In this document: positions 40,774 to 49,547 of the stretch, piece after piece
How the letters are laid out: each line of letters starts with the position of its first letter
How positions within the stretch are numbered: position 1 is the first letter of the stretch
Source: Mariniphaga sp964559175
GTDB taxonomy: Bacteria > Bacteroidota > Bacteroidia > Bacteroidales > Prolixibacteraceae
Reading direction: 5' to 3'
Length of the DNA: 64,000 bases
Assembly: GCA_964559175.1 (NCBI GenBank)
Contig: CAZLGT010000016.1
Coordinates: 17,875 to 81,874, forward strand
Made by a program: the position numbers and the translations under genes
Notes under the pieces: model-generated
Databases searched by the model: none
Told to the model about the DNA's origin: nothing
Seen by the model: the letters and a program-made list of their open reading frames with translations, nothing else

Positions 40774-41058
40774 ATGGAGACGCTGATAAATAAGGATGAA
40801 CGAATTGAGATAAGAATTTCATCGTACGATAAACGAATCTTTCAAAAAGCTCAGAAACTGAGCGGTGATAAATCATTTAGCAGTTTTATTGTTCGGATTG
40901 TAAAAGAACAAGCTGAAAAAATTGTTGCTAAAAACAATAGAATTATTGCCAGCGAAAGAGACCGGGAAATATTCTTTAATGCTGTCTTTGAAAATAGCAA
41001 ACCAAATCAAAATTTGGCAGAGGCAGCAAAAAAATACAAATCTCAAACCTCCCAATAG
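40774..41058 (+). CDS. DUF1778 (TacA-like) ribbon-helix-helix antitoxin
   Basis: A 94-residue protein. The N-terminus (Lys-Asp-Glu-Arg-Ile-Glu-Ile-Arg-Ile-Ser) is the DNA-binding strand of a ribbon-helix-helix fold, followed by Lys-Arg-Ile-Phe-Gln-Lys-Ala-Gln-Lys-Leu-Ser-Gly and Ser-Phe-Ser-Ser-Phe-Ile-Val as in DUF1778. The C-terminal part, with Arg-Asp-Arg-Glu-Ile-Phe-Phe-Asn-Ala-Val, should wrap and neutralise the GNAT toxin. Its stop shares a base with the toxin's GTG start (TAGTG). It has its own promoter and an inverted repeat over it. Confidence 0.88.
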   Translation: METLINKDERIEIRISSYDKRIFQKAQKLSGDKSFSSFIVRIVKEQAEKIVAKNNRIIASERDREIFFNAVFENSKPNQNLAEAAKKYKSQTSQ

Positions 41059-41549
41059 TGAAAATTCAGCTTTTGGATAAAAATCACATCAGAAAGAATT
41101 TTACCTGTGAAGAAGAATCTTTGAATCATTACATCAGAAAACAGGTTAGTCAGGATATTCGAAAACGACTGGCAACTTGTTTTGCAGCCATCGACAAAGA
41201 TCAAAATGTTATCGGGTATTATACACTTTCGAGCGAAAGTCTGGGCAGAGAATTGATACCCGAAAAATTCATGAAACAAGTACCCGAAAAATACAATGCA
41301 CCGGTAATATTATTAGGCCGCCTGGCAAGAGACATTTCAACAAAAGGAACCGGGCTTGGCGAATTTCTTCTTTTAGATGCCTTATTCAGAAGTTACGATT
41401 TATCGGTTAAAAGCATTGGAGCAATGGCTGTTGTAGCAGAACCAATAAATGAGAAAGCAGTTGCTTTTTATAAAAAGTATGGTTTTGAACAGTTGCCTGA
41501 CAGCGAAAAAATGTTTCTTCCGATGAAAGTTATCGGACAATTAATTTGA
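41058..41549 (+). CDS. GNAT family toxin (TacT-like)
   Basis: A 163-residue GNAT acetyltransferase starting with GTG at 41058, overlapping the antitoxin stop. Motifs: Phe-Thr-Cys-Glu-Glu-Glu-Ser-Leu-Asn-His-Tyr-Ile at the start, as in TacT-type toxins; Leu-Leu-Gly-Arg-Leu-Ala-Arg-Asp followed by Lys-Gly-Thr-Gly-Leu-Gly-Glu-Phe-Leu-Leu, the acetyl-CoA loop; and Ala-Val-Ala-Phe-Tyr-Lys-Lys-Tyr-Gly-Phe near the end. Characterised relatives acetylate the amino group of aminoacyl-tRNAs and stop translation. The gene is complete, so the system may be functional. Confidence 0.88.
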   Translation: MKIQLLDKNHIRKNFTCEEESLNHYIRKQVSQDIRKRLATCFAAIDKDQNVIGYYTLSSESLGRELIPEKFMKQVPEKYNAPVILLGRLARDISTKGTGLGEFLLLDALFRSYDLSVKSIGAMAVVAEPINEKAVAFYKKYGFEQLPDSEKMFLPMKVIGQLI

Positions 41550-41637
41550 GCGAAAACATTTGCATAGTAGTCTTTTTGAAAGAACGGTTCCTTTTCATTT
41601 ACTCATTTTTTGTATTTTTACTGAAAATTGAAAGAAT

Positions 41638-41847
41638 ATGACAACAGTTGTAATAAATGAAAAAACAAAGAAAGGAAGAATCATTCTTGATTTAATCAGA
41701 GAAATGAATGTTGGAAAAATCATTGAAGAAAAAAAATCCCAACATTCTATTTTGAATAATATCACACTTCAGGCTATAAAAGAGGCGCAGGAAGGAGAAA
41801 CTATAAAATGCACCAGCTTTGATGATTACTTAAATAAAGTAAAATAA
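41638..41847 (+). CDS. small antitoxin-like protein, orphaned
   Basis: A 69-residue protein: Thr-Thr-Val-Val-Ile-Asn-Glu-Lys-Thr-Lys-Lys-Gly-Arg-Ile-Ile-Leu-Asp-Leu-Ile-Arg-Glu-Met, a linker rich in Lys/Glu, and an ending with Thr-Ser-Phe-Asp-Asp-Tyr-Leu. This resembles short antitoxins encoded just before RelE-type toxins in Bacteroidota, with the C-terminal Phe-Asp-Asp-Tyr-Leu as the toxin-binding tail. The expected toxin start follows one base after the stop, but that frame closes after 14 codons. The call is from pattern and context; no family name can be given with confidence. Confidence 0.55.
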   Translation: MTTVVINEKTKKGRIILDLIREMNVGKIIEEKKSQHSILNNITLQAIKEAQEGETIKCTSFDDYLNKVK

Positions 41848-41848
41848 A

Positions 41849-41893
41849 ATGTATGCTCTCGAATTCACAAATCAATATTTGAAAAAAAATTAA
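41849..41893 (+). pseudogene. remnant of a RelE-like toxin gene (first 14 codons)
   Basis: An ATG directly after the antitoxin stop reads Met-Tyr-Ala-Leu-Glu-Phe-Thr-Asn-Gln-Tyr-Leu-Lys-Lys-Asn then TAA. The start looks like the first beta strand and helix of RelE/YoeB-type toxins. Nothing toxin-like follows before the next gene at 41946, so the rest seems deleted. Confidence 0.4.
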
Positions 41894-41945
41894 ACTTATC
41901 AAACTCATTCGAACAGGGACCCATTCAGATTTATTTTAATGAATA

Positions 41946-42641
41946 GTGCAGGTGAAAAACTACTTCTCAAAATACCCGTTCGCTCCAACCGGTCTCTACA
42001 TTTTCCCCATTCTGGCATTGGTTTTTTTCATGGAGTTTTATTTGCCCTCCGGCGCACCTGAAGGGTACAAAAGTTTTATTGTGGCGTTCGAGTTTGCCAA
42101 AACTCCCGCAGAAATCCAAACCCTTTTCACAGGCCTTTCGTCGGAAACCCTTAAAAATATCGATAAAGCAAACTACATCGATTTCGGATTTATGCTGGCC
42201 TATTCCCTCTTTTTAGGACTGATGTTTAAAAAGGCTGCATCCGTTTTTAAAAGACGCTGGTTGCTTTGGGGAATTTTGCTTTCCGTATTCATTTTCCTGG
42301 CCGATTTTGCAGAAAATATCTTGCTGCTGAACATCACCAAAATATATGTATCCGGTTCAGAAATTGAAATTCTGATACCCATTCTGAAAAACCTTCACCT
42401 GGTTACCTGGCTCAAATGGGGCAGTTTGGCCGTTGCTTTTGTGCTGTTTTTCTTCGGAATAAAAAAGAATACCGGTCTTGCTAAATTCACCGGAGCCGCT
42501 TTGTTACTGCCTTTTCCACTTGCATTTTGGGCATTACCCCACAATCCCGTTGCCGAAACCTGGTTCGTTTTCTCGGTGTTCGGGGCGTTTGCCGGAATGT
42601 TTATTTTGGCGTTTGGAATAAAAAAACGTCCAGCCAGTTGA
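41946..42641 (+). CDS. six-helix membrane protein of unknown function
   Basis: A 231-residue protein beginning with GTG at 41946 (a second GTG lies two codons on). Six hydrophobic segments are visible: about 17-35, 78-98, 104-127, 150-172, 178-195 and 205-225. Between the first two is a soluble loop with Phe-Glu-Phe-Ala-Lys-Thr-Pro-Ala-Glu-Ile. The sequence Phe-Leu-Ala-Asp-Phe-Ala-Glu-Asn carries acidic residues inside helix 3. I do not recognise a named family. Convergent with the O-antigen ligase gene, with only 4 bp between the stops. Confidence 0.7.
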   Translation: MQVKNYFSKYPFAPTGLYIFPILALVFFMEFYLPSGAPEGYKSFIVAFEFAKTPAEIQTLFTGLSSETLKNIDKANYIDFGFMLAYSLFLGLMFKKAASVFKRRWLLWGILLSVFIFLADFAENILLLNITKIYVSGSEIEILIPILKNLHLVTWLKWGSLAVAFVLFFFGIKKNTGLAKFTGAALLLPFPLAFWALPHNPVAETWFVFSVFGAFAGMFILAFGIKKRPAS

Positions 42642-42645
42642 AACA

Positions 42646-44595
42646 TCACTGATTATTCCTGTCTATCAACTGCTTCAGAATTCTTTCCTTTTCGTAAAAA
42701 CGTTCATCCCATCTCTCTTTGGGAATGGACTGCAGGTACCCCAAACTTTCCCGGTATTTCCCCTCCTCATCGCAAACAGCCGAAAGGTTGGCAAGCGCTT
42801 CAAAATAGCCGGGTAAAATGGCCAAAGCCATTTCGAAGTATTTTCTGGCAGATTCCAGGTCATTCTGATAGAAAAACATCAACCCGAGGTTGTTCATCAC
42901 CTGCACTTTTGCGGGATGGTCTTTAAGCGCCTGAAGGTAATCGAGTTGTGCGGCATTGTAATTTTTTAATTTTTCAGCAGCAAGCCCACGGTAATAATAT
43001 ACCGGCATGCCCACTGCATCGATATTTCTCAATGCGGTGGGAATCGTATTTGCGCGGTTAAGCATCAATTCCCAATGTCCTCTTTGCTGAGCCTCAACAG
43101 CCTTTTCAACTGTTGTTTCAAGTCTTAAAGATGAGAAAGAATAAATGAAAATGAACAAAAGGCCAGGCAGAAATGTAAAAACCCACAACAAGGAATTACG
43201 CTGCTCTGCTTTTTTGTCTTGTGGTTTGACATTCAATACCACAGCCACTGAAAGCCAAACGGCCAAAACACTTTGATGATAAATCCGCTCCAACGGAAAA
43301 TCAAAAAACGAAATGACTGCGTACCCCAATAATCCTCCGGCAAGCAAAAAAGCCAGGATTTTTGTTTGTTTATCAACGGCTTTTCCTGTTACACGAAGCA
43401 GATACACAAAAGCCACCGCGAACATTCCCAAAAAGGCAATCAGACCAATCAGTCCCTTCTCTGCCAAAACCCACAAAAAATCGTTGTGCGGTCTGTTCCA
43501 GTTTAACTGTTCTTTTGAGAAATTGTAGTTTTTAAAAACAGGCTGAACCTTAATCTTCCAGTTTCCCGGTCCAACGCCCAATGCCGGATTTTCTTTCCAG
43601 ACTTGCAGCGAAGCTTCCCATACATTCAGTCTGAAGCGGTTATTGGAAGCTTCCGGATCGAAAATACTCCTTAAACGGGCGGCAACAGAAAAATCCGAAG
43701 ATGATTCCGCCCTGTAAATATAAAAAGTACTGCCTGCAAAAAAAAGAAGACCCGCAACAAGCAATGCGATTCTGAACTTTGCTGAAACCCCGAACCGCTG
43801 CCCTGCCAATAGCAAAAAAATCACCACAAAAGCCAATGAAACAATCAGCCCCAGCCAAACAGCGCGGGTGCTCAGCAAGATTAGCAAAATGAAAGTGCCG
43901 GCGGCAACCAGGGCAAAAAGCATTTGAACTCTGCCTTTAAAAGTAAAAATACCCCAGACTATAAATGGCAACGACAAAAAAAGTGCAGAAGAAAACAGGT
44001 TTTTGTGTGCCATTAAGCCTTTAACCCGGTAAACAACAGGCAACCCATCGGGGAGGATTTCCACCTGCGAGTTGTGCACCAGGGAAAAATACTGATGGTA
44101 GCCAATGACCAACATGAAAAAAGTGGAAATCAGAAAAAACAATGGAAGTTTCCTCAGGGAAAAAGTATTCCCGGCTAAAAATTGAGAAGAAAAGATAAAA
44201 ATTACCAGAAAAACAAAGGTTTTCGAAATATCAAACAGCGCTTCTTTAAAGTTAACTGCAAAGAACGAAGACAGAAGCACGACGAGAAAATAAACAGTGG
44301 TTAATCCGGGAAGTAAAGTCTTCCAAAAGGTTGTGCCCGGAAATAAATTCTTTTTCAGCAGAACGAAAACCAAACAAAAAAGAAAAGCAGATGAAACCAA
44401 AAGCCGGGGTACCAAAACAGAATCCTGGGCTGCCGGATAAACTACCATGGGAAGCACAACTATAATAAAACCGAAAAAAAACAATTCTGTAAACCGGTTA
44501 CTCCTGACAGGTGATTGCCTCTCCTTTCTTTTATTTCCACCCCCTCTGGAATTGGAAGTCGTTTTTCGTTTTTTTTGTACTTTTCCTTTACCCAC
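42646..44595 (-). CDS. O-antigen ligase family (Wzy_C) protein with C-terminal TPR domain
   Basis: A 649-residue inner-membrane protein. The first 30 residues are very basic (many Lys/Arg), followed by about 11-12 membrane segments. A large periplasmic loop at about 300-370 holds Asn-Arg-Phe-Arg-Leu-Asn-Val-Trp, Pro-Ala-Leu-Gly-Val-Gly-Pro-Gly-Asn-Trp and Arg-Pro-His-Asn-Asp-Phe-Leu, the Wzy_C hallmark with the catalytic His region. Residues about 530-640 are TPR repeats. Family members ligate O-antigen to lipid A core or polymerise or transfer glycans to proteins; with a TPR tail, glycan transfer to a protein is also possible. Divergent from a DUF1972 glycosyltransferase gene. Confidence 0.85.
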   Translation of the reverse strand: MGKGKVQKKRKTTSNSRGGGNKRKERQSPVRSNRFTELFFFGFIIVVLPMVVYPAAQDSVLVPRLLVSSAFLFCLVFVLLKKNLFPGTTFWKTLLPGLTTVYFLVVLLSSFFAVNFKEALFDISKTFVFLVIFIFSSQFLAGNTFSLRKLPLFFLISTFFMLVIGYHQYFSLVHNSQVEILPDGLPVVYRVKGLMAHKNLFSSALFLSLPFIVWGIFTFKGRVQMLFALVAAGTFILLILLSTRAVWLGLIVSLAFVVIFLLLAGQRFGVSAKFRIALLVAGLLFFAGSTFYIYRAESSSDFSVAARLRSIFDPEASNNRFRLNVWEASLQVWKENPALGVGPGNWKIKVQPVFKNYNFSKEQLNWNRPHNDFLWVLAEKGLIGLIAFLGMFAVAFVYLLRVTGKAVDKQTKILAFLLAGGLLGYAVISFFDFPLERIYHQSVLAVWLSVAVVLNVKPQDKKAEQRNSLLWVFTFLPGLLFIFIYSFSSLRLETTVEKAVEAQQRGHWELMLNRANTIPTALRNIDAVGMPVYYYRGLAAEKLKNYNAAQLDYLQALKDHPAKVQVMNNLGLMFFYQNDLESARKYFEMALAILPGYFEALANLSAVCDEEGKYRESLGYLQSIPKERWDERFYEKERILKQLIDRNNQ

Positions 44596-44748
44596 TCTTG
44601 TTTTAAGATGAAACTTTGTTACCTCTGGGTCGAATCATTAACCCGCATATTTGCCAAAATCGGTATTATCACAAAATGGCATCCATTGTATTCCCCTGAT
44701 TCTTTCCTTTTTAATACCTTTACGCAAATTTAAGAGATATATTTTAAT

Positions 44749-45858
44749 ATGAAAATCGGGATCATTGGTTCCAGGGGCATTCCCAATGAATACGGCGGTT
44801 TTGAACAATTTGCCGGATACCTGTCGTCCGGCCTGGTAAAAAAAGGCTGGGAGGTTTGTGTGTACAGCCCGCACCACCATTCGTACAAAAAAAGGGAATA
44901 CAACGGAGCCCAACTGATTCATTGCTACGATCCCGAGAAAAAAGCAGGCCCCGCAGGGCATTTCATCTACGATTTGAATTGTATTCTCGACAGCAGAAAA
45001 AGAGGGTTCGACATCCTCCTGCAGTTGGGATACACCACCAGCGCTATTTGGAACTGGTTGATTGACAAAAAAAGTATCTTAATTACCAACCCCGATGGAC
45101 TGGAGTGGCAGCGCAGCAAATACAACCGGTTGGTACAGCAGTTTCTCAGGTATTCCGAAAAACTGGTCCTGAACAAAAGCCACTGTATTGTTGCAGACTC
45201 AAAGGTAATTCAGGAAAGAATACTGAAACAGCATGGAAAACAAACGTTCTTTATTGCGTATGGAGCAGATAAATTTACCACTCCCGACGAAAGTCAGATC
45301 AGCAGATTACATTTAACGCCCAACAACTATTTCCTGGTGGCTTCCCGGATGCAATCCGACAATCATGTCGAAGAAATCATTCAGGGTGTTATTGGTTCCG
45401 GAACAGATTTACCACTCGTTATTGTTGGAAATGCAACCAACACATTTGCAAAAAAACTGTACAGCAAATACCATTCGCCGTCCATCCGGTTTATGGGAGG
45501 CATTTATAATCAGGAGCTTTTAAACAACCTGCGTTATTATTCAACCCTTTACTTTCACGGTCATTCAGCCGGGGGAACCAACCCGTCGCTTATAGAAGCC
45601 ATGGCAGCTTCGGCACGTATTTGTGCGCACAACAACGCATTTAACAGAGAAGTGCTCGGGGCCGATGCCGATTATTTTTCAAATGAAGAAGAAATAGCCC
45701 AAATCATTCAGACGGTTAAGCCCGCCGAACAATGGCAGACAAGAATCAGCAATAATTTTAAAAAATCAGAAACGGTTTACAGCAAACAGGCAATCATCGA
45801 CCAGTACGACACATTTTTCAGGCAAATATTGAATCAAAAAAACGAATTCGTATCCTAA
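44749..45858 (+). CDS. DUF1972 domain glycosyltransferase (family 4-like)
   Basis: A 369-residue cytoplasmic glycosyltransferase. The N-terminus Lys-Ile-Gly-Ile-Ile-Gly-Ser-Arg-Gly-Ile-Pro-Asn-Glu-Tyr-Gly-Gly-Phe-Glu is the DUF1972 signature, known from rhamnosyltransferases acting early in capsule assembly. The C-terminal GT-B half has Arg-Phe-Met-Gly-Gly-Ile-Tyr, His-Gly-His-Ser-Ala-Gly-Gly-Thr-Asn-Pro-Ser-Leu-Ile-Glu-Ala-Met-Ala, the nucleotide-sugar site. It is followed after 13 bp by the initiating sugar-phosphate transferase, so it probably adds the second sugar to the lipid carrier. The sugar itself is not certain. Confidence 0.9.
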   Translation: MKIGIIGSRGIPNEYGGFEQFAGYLSSGLVKKGWEVCVYSPHHHSYKKREYNGAQLIHCYDPEKKAGPAGHFIYDLNCILDSRKRGFDILLQLGYTTSAIWNWLIDKKSILITNPDGLEWQRSKYNRLVQQFLRYSEKLVLNKSHCIVADSKVIQERILKQHGKQTFFIAYGADKFTTPDESQISRLHLTPNNYFLVASRMQSDNHVEEIIQGVIGSGTDLPLVIVGNATNTFAKKLYSKYHSPSIRFMGGIYNQELLNNLRYYSTLYFHGHSAGGTNPSLIEAMAASARICAHNNAFNREVLGADADYFSNEEEIAQIIQTVKPAEQWQTRISNNFKKSETVYSKQAIIDQYDTFFRQILNQKNEFVS

Positions 45859-45871
45859 AACAGCTAATCCT

Positions 45872-47254
45872 ATGGCCCAACGATATTCAAAATACATTCC
45901 GCTCATTTCGCTCACCGGCGATTTTCTGATACTGAACCTGTTGTTTATTGCCGGTTTTTGGTGGCATACCGGGATTGAAAATCCCTTTTCACCGCTTTAC
46001 ATCTTGTTTTACGGGTATTTGAATATCGTTTTTTTTCTTTTGCTCATTGTTTTTGGAGCCTACCGCTTCAACCGCCATGTGCATAAAAAAGAAATTTTTG
46101 TGATGTATATCAAAATCACCGTTTTTTTCTTTTTTATTTTTCTGCTGTTTTTTCAGCTCCTGCCTCTGCCTAAATACTATCCGCGGGATTTCCTGAAAAT
46201 TCTTTTCCCCCTCTTTTTTATACTGCTGCTGGCCTGGAAATACACGGTTTATTACGCTTTCCTCTTTTACCGGAAACTGGGTTATAATTACCGCAACGTG
46301 TTGATCCTGGGGCATACAAACACCTCAAGAAAGCTGTATAACCACCTGAAAATAAATCGGTGGCACGGGTACCGCTGCCTGGGGTTTATCGACACTCAAA
46401 TCAACCCGGAAGCCGGGATAATCGGCGCCTGGACCGATCTCCACCGACTCATTGAGGAGCACGAAACAGACGAAATATTTATTGACATGTCGGCCATTCC
46501 GGAGAAACATAAAAATGAAGTGCTGGAAACCATTGCCGAATTCCCGTTAAAGGTGCACCTCATCCCCACCATGGGAGCTTTTGCACTCAAAAGGGCAGAA
46601 CTGGTTCAAATGGGCGAAATCCCGGTCATTGAAATCCAGTCGGGCGCCTTAAGCCTTTGGTACAATCAACTGCTGAAGCGAACTTTTGACATTCTCATTT
46701 CCTCATTGGTCATTCTTGGTGTATTGAGCTGGCTCAGCCTGATCCTATACATTATCGACCTGCTGGGACACCGGGAGGGTATTTTTTTCCGTCAAAAACG
46801 AACTTCCATTCACGGGCACACGTTTACCTGCCTGAAATACCGCTCCATGCACGTGAATGGTGAAGCCGACAAAAAAATGGCCACCCAAAACGACAGCAGG
46901 GTAACCCAAACAGGACGTTTCCTGCGAAAAACAAGCCTGGATGAACTGCCGCAGTTTTTCAACGTCTTTTTAGGGCAGATGTCGGTAGTGGGGCCCCGCC
47001 CCCACATGCTGCTGCACACCGGGCAATACCGGAAAAAAATTAAAAATTTTATGATCCGCCATACCGTAAAACCAGGCATTACCGGACTGGCACAGGTGAA
47101 CGGCTACAGGGGAGAAATAAAGCACCCGTCCGATTTAAAACAACGGCTCGGCCATGACACCCGCTACATTGAAAACTGGTCGTTTATCCTAGACCTGAAA
47201 ATTATGCTGCTAACCCTCTGGGTTTTAATGAAAGGGCAGAAGCAGGCGTACTAA
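45872..47254 (+). CDS. undecaprenyl-phosphate sugar phosphotransferase (WcaJ/WbaP-like initiating enzyme)
   Basis: A 460-residue protein: four N-terminal membrane helices, a CoA-binding-like Rossmann region (Asn-Val-Leu-Ile-Leu-Gly-His-Thr-Asn-Thr), a fifth helix at about 275-295 and the C-terminal bacterial sugar transferase domain. That domain has Lys-Arg-Thr-Phe-Asp-Ile, Phe-Phe-Arg-Gln-Lys-Arg, Lys-Tyr-Arg-Ser-Met, the Asp-Glu pair in Thr-Ser-Leu-Asp-Glu-Leu-Pro-Gln, Val-Val-Gly-Pro-Arg-Pro-His and Lys-Pro-Gly-Ile-Thr-Gly-Leu-Ala-Gln. It moves a sugar-1-phosphate, often glucose or galactose, onto undecaprenyl phosphate and so starts each glycan unit. Operon partner of the DUF1972 glycosyltransferase. 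Confidence 0.93.
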   Translation: MAQRYSKYIPLISLTGDFLILNLLFIAGFWWHTGIENPFSPLYILFYGYLNIVFFLLLIVFGAYRFNRHVHKKEIFVMYIKITVFFFFIFLLFFQLLPLPKYYPRDFLKILFPLFFILLLAWKYTVYYAFLFYRKLGYNYRNVLILGHTNTSRKLYNHLKINRWHGYRCLGFIDTQINPEAGIIGAWTDLHRLIEEHETDEIFIDMSAIPEKHKNEVLETIAEFPLKVHLIPTMGAFALKRAELVQMGEIPVIEIQSGALSLWYNQLLKRTFDILISSLVILGVLSWLSLILYIIDLLGHREGIFFRQKRTSIHGHTFTCLKYRSMHVNGEADKKMATQNDSRVTQTGRFLRKTSLDELPQFFNVFLGQMSVVGPRPHMLLHTGQYRKKIKNFMIRHTVKPGITGLAQVNGYRGEIKHPSDLKQRLGHDTRYIENWSFILDLKIMLLTLWVLMKGQKQAY

Positions 47255-47405
47255 TATCAAACAGCCCTGTCATTTCGAGTCCTCACCCAATTTTATCAGG
47301 CATAATGAGTCGATGACCGTAAAAATTCAAAATGCAAATCACAAATCATCAAATAAATTCCAATCTTCCAATACTTTAAATTCCAAAATCACCAATAACA
47401 GCACT
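47255..47405. repeat. intergenic remnant of the TGTCATTTCGA repeat plus AT-rich low-complexity DNA
   Basis: TGTCATTTCGAGT at 47268-47280 equals one end of the element at 36947-37028; the rest has CAAAT/CCAAT-rich low-complexity sequence. It marks the border between the polysaccharide genes and the AT-rich RHS insertion. Confidence 0.5.
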
Positions 47406-49535
47406 TTACTTAACCACTATCTTCCGGTTAAACTGTTTTCCATCATTAACTGCTTTTAAAAAATACATCCCGCTACTCGCATTGGGCACATTCATCCGGA
47501 TTTCCCGTTCGGTTGTCAACACTTCGTGTAGTATCTGCCCGATGGAGTTAAACAGCATCACCCGGATTTCATCCTCAAAATTCCGGAACTCCACTGTGAA
47601 CTCGCCACTGTTGGGATTGGGATATACCACCATTTCGCGTTCAGAAAGCTCATTTAACTTCGCATCCACAATCACTGCGTTTTTTTGCAGGCAGATTTCT
47701 TCTGCCATAATAGCAGGTGCTGTTTCTACACAATAACTCCCGGATGTAGTTATATGCCCGTGTATGAGACTTCCTTCCTGTGCATGAAATCCCGGCAGAA
47801 AGTGGATGGATTGCCCGGCAATGAACTCGGCCGATGCTCCGGCATTAACGGTTACGGTAGTTCCATTACCTGCTATTGTAATGTTTTGGGTGGCACCAAA
47901 ACAAACATCATCTGCAAAAGTGAATGTTTGATTTGCAATCTGAACTGATTCGGGTACAATTTGATTTGTATAAACCTTTTTAATATTCAAAATCCAGATA
48001 TCAGATGATGTATCACTATTTGATCTGCTATTGCCAATAGCAGCAAAAATAGAATCATTAAATGTTGTAATACTTCTTAAATGGTCATTTTTAAGACCAC
48101 CAATTGAAAAACTGTCAATTAATTCAAATTGATCATCTATCATGAATATTTTTCCATTATAGCTATTATCAACTTTATGCTGTCCAATGTCACCTGCAAT
48201 AATATAGTTGCCGTTTTTTAACTTTTGATGTTCAAAAAAGTAATCATCCTTTTCTGTTCCATAGGTTTTTTCCCAAACCAGATTGCCATCTGCATCCAAT
48301 TTAAGGATAACAGCGTCTAATTGGCGTGTGGCATCAATCCACCTGTGTCCAAAAATTAAATAACCCCCATCGGTATCGATTTCTATTGATTTTGCCTGAT
48401 CCTGTGCACATGTATTTACATGACAACCTGAGCCTCCATGGGCTTTCTCCCAAATTTTATTCCCCATTGAATCGGTTTTAATGATCCACATGACCGGAAT
48501 ATCCCATTGACCGGAATGCCCAGCAATAATGTAGCCACCATCGCTTGTTTGTTTCACATCATATCCGGTATCATCACGGTTTCTTCCAAAATACCTGACC
48601 CATTCAGTAGTGCCTGTACTTGAAAGTTTTAGCAAGATAATATCAAGCCAACCATCGGTATTTGTTGTCGTTCCGGTAAGTATATAGCCATTGTCGGAAG
48701 TGTTGGCTATTTTAAAGAAAATCACCACATCCGATCCTTCAAAACTTTTATTGGTCCAAAGTATGTTTCCCGACGGGTCAAATTTGTAAACAATGCCTTC
48801 ATCCCGATAATTTCCACAATTTCCGCAACTACCAGCGGCTATATAATTTCCATCGTTTGTTTTAATTATGTCATTAAATGTTTGATTGGTTCCAAATGTT
48901 TTTCTCCAGATGGTATCGCCCAAAGTATTTGTTTTCATTAAGAATGAAGCTGAATTGTAACTTCCAATTGATATAAAAGTACCGTCGCCAACACTTAAAA
49001 TCCGGTTTCCTCCATCATTTTGGGCTGAACCATAAAATGTTTCAATTACGCCAGAGTTTATATCTTTAACTGTAATACGAGCTGTATCGGGTTGGGAATT
49101 CGCAAAACCATCATTAACCACCAGTATGATATAAAAAGTAGTGTCTTTATCCACTTCCGGCGCAGTAAAGCTGGGCTTTTGTGCGGTGGCATCGCTCAAT
49201 GTTATCCCATCAGGAGCAGACCACAAGTAGCTTATTGCATCTCCATCTGGGTCATTAGAGCCGCTACCGTCCAAAGTTACAAACGAGCCTTCTTCAATTA
49301 TCTGGTTGGTGCCTGCTTGGGCAATGGGTGGCTTGTTGGTGGATGAAGTAGTAACAACCTTGCTGATGCGATTTCCAAGCTCATCATATTGATAATCTAT
49401 TTTTTTTTGATTAGTGATTACACTTAATATTTTACTTGTAAAATCAAATTGATTTGTTTCTAAATTTTGAGAATAAACAAAATTGTTATTTGATAGATAA
49501 ATTACTATTAATATTAAAGTTATAAGAACTTTCAT
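47406..49535 (-). CDS. secreted T9SS cargo protein with PKD-like domain and propeller-like repeats
   Basis: A 709-residue protein with a signal peptide (cleavage near Val-Tyr-Ser-Gln). Just after it is a single YD-type motif, Tyr-Gln-Tyr-Asp-Glu-Leu-Gly-Asn-Arg-Ile-Ser. Residues about 68-155 are a PKD/Ig-like domain (Gly-Ser-Gly-Ser-Asn-Asp-Pro-Asp-Gly-Asp). From about 165 to 540 a 45-60 residue unit repeats around Asp-Gly-Gly-Tyr-Ile/Leu and Trp-Lys-Lys/Glu-Lys-Thr-Tyr/Phe-Gly, suggesting a beta-propeller. The last 75 residues are a type A sorting domain (Tyr-Pro-Asn-Pro-Asn-Ser-Gly ... Gly-Met-Tyr-Phe-Leu-Lys). It starts 12 bp after the RHS gene, so the two are probably cotranscribed. Confidence 0.85.
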   Translation of the reverse strand: MKVLITLILIVIYLSNNNFVYSQNLETNQFDFTSKILSVITNQKKIDYQYDELGNRISKVVTTSSTNKPPIAQAGTNQIIEEGSFVTLDGSGSNDPDGDAISYLWSAPDGITLSDATAQKPSFTAPEVDKDTTFYIILVVNDGFANSQPDTARITVKDINSGVIETFYGSAQNDGGNRILSVGDGTFISIGSYNSASFLMKTNTLGDTIWRKTFGTNQTFNDIIKTNDGNYIAAGSCGNCGNYRDEGIVYKFDPSGNILWTNKSFEGSDVVIFFKIANTSDNGYILTGTTTNTDGWLDIILLKLSSTGTTEWVRYFGRNRDDTGYDVKQTSDGGYIIAGHSGQWDIPVMWIIKTDSMGNKIWEKAHGGSGCHVNTCAQDQAKSIEIDTDGGYLIFGHRWIDATRQLDAVILKLDADGNLVWEKTYGTEKDDYFFEHQKLKNGNYIIAGDIGQHKVDNSYNGKIFMIDDQFELIDSFSIGGLKNDHLRSITTFNDSIFAAIGNSRSNSDTSSDIWILNIKKVYTNQIVPESVQIANQTFTFADDVCFGATQNITIAGNGTTVTVNAGASAEFIAGQSIHFLPGFHAQEGSLIHGHITTSGSYCVETAPAIMAEEICLQKNAVIVDAKLNELSEREMVVYPNPNSGEFTVEFRNFEDEIRVMLFNSIGQILHEVLTTEREIRMNVPNASSGMYFLKAVNDGKQFNRKIVVK

Positions 49536-49547
49536 AGTTATTTTTTT

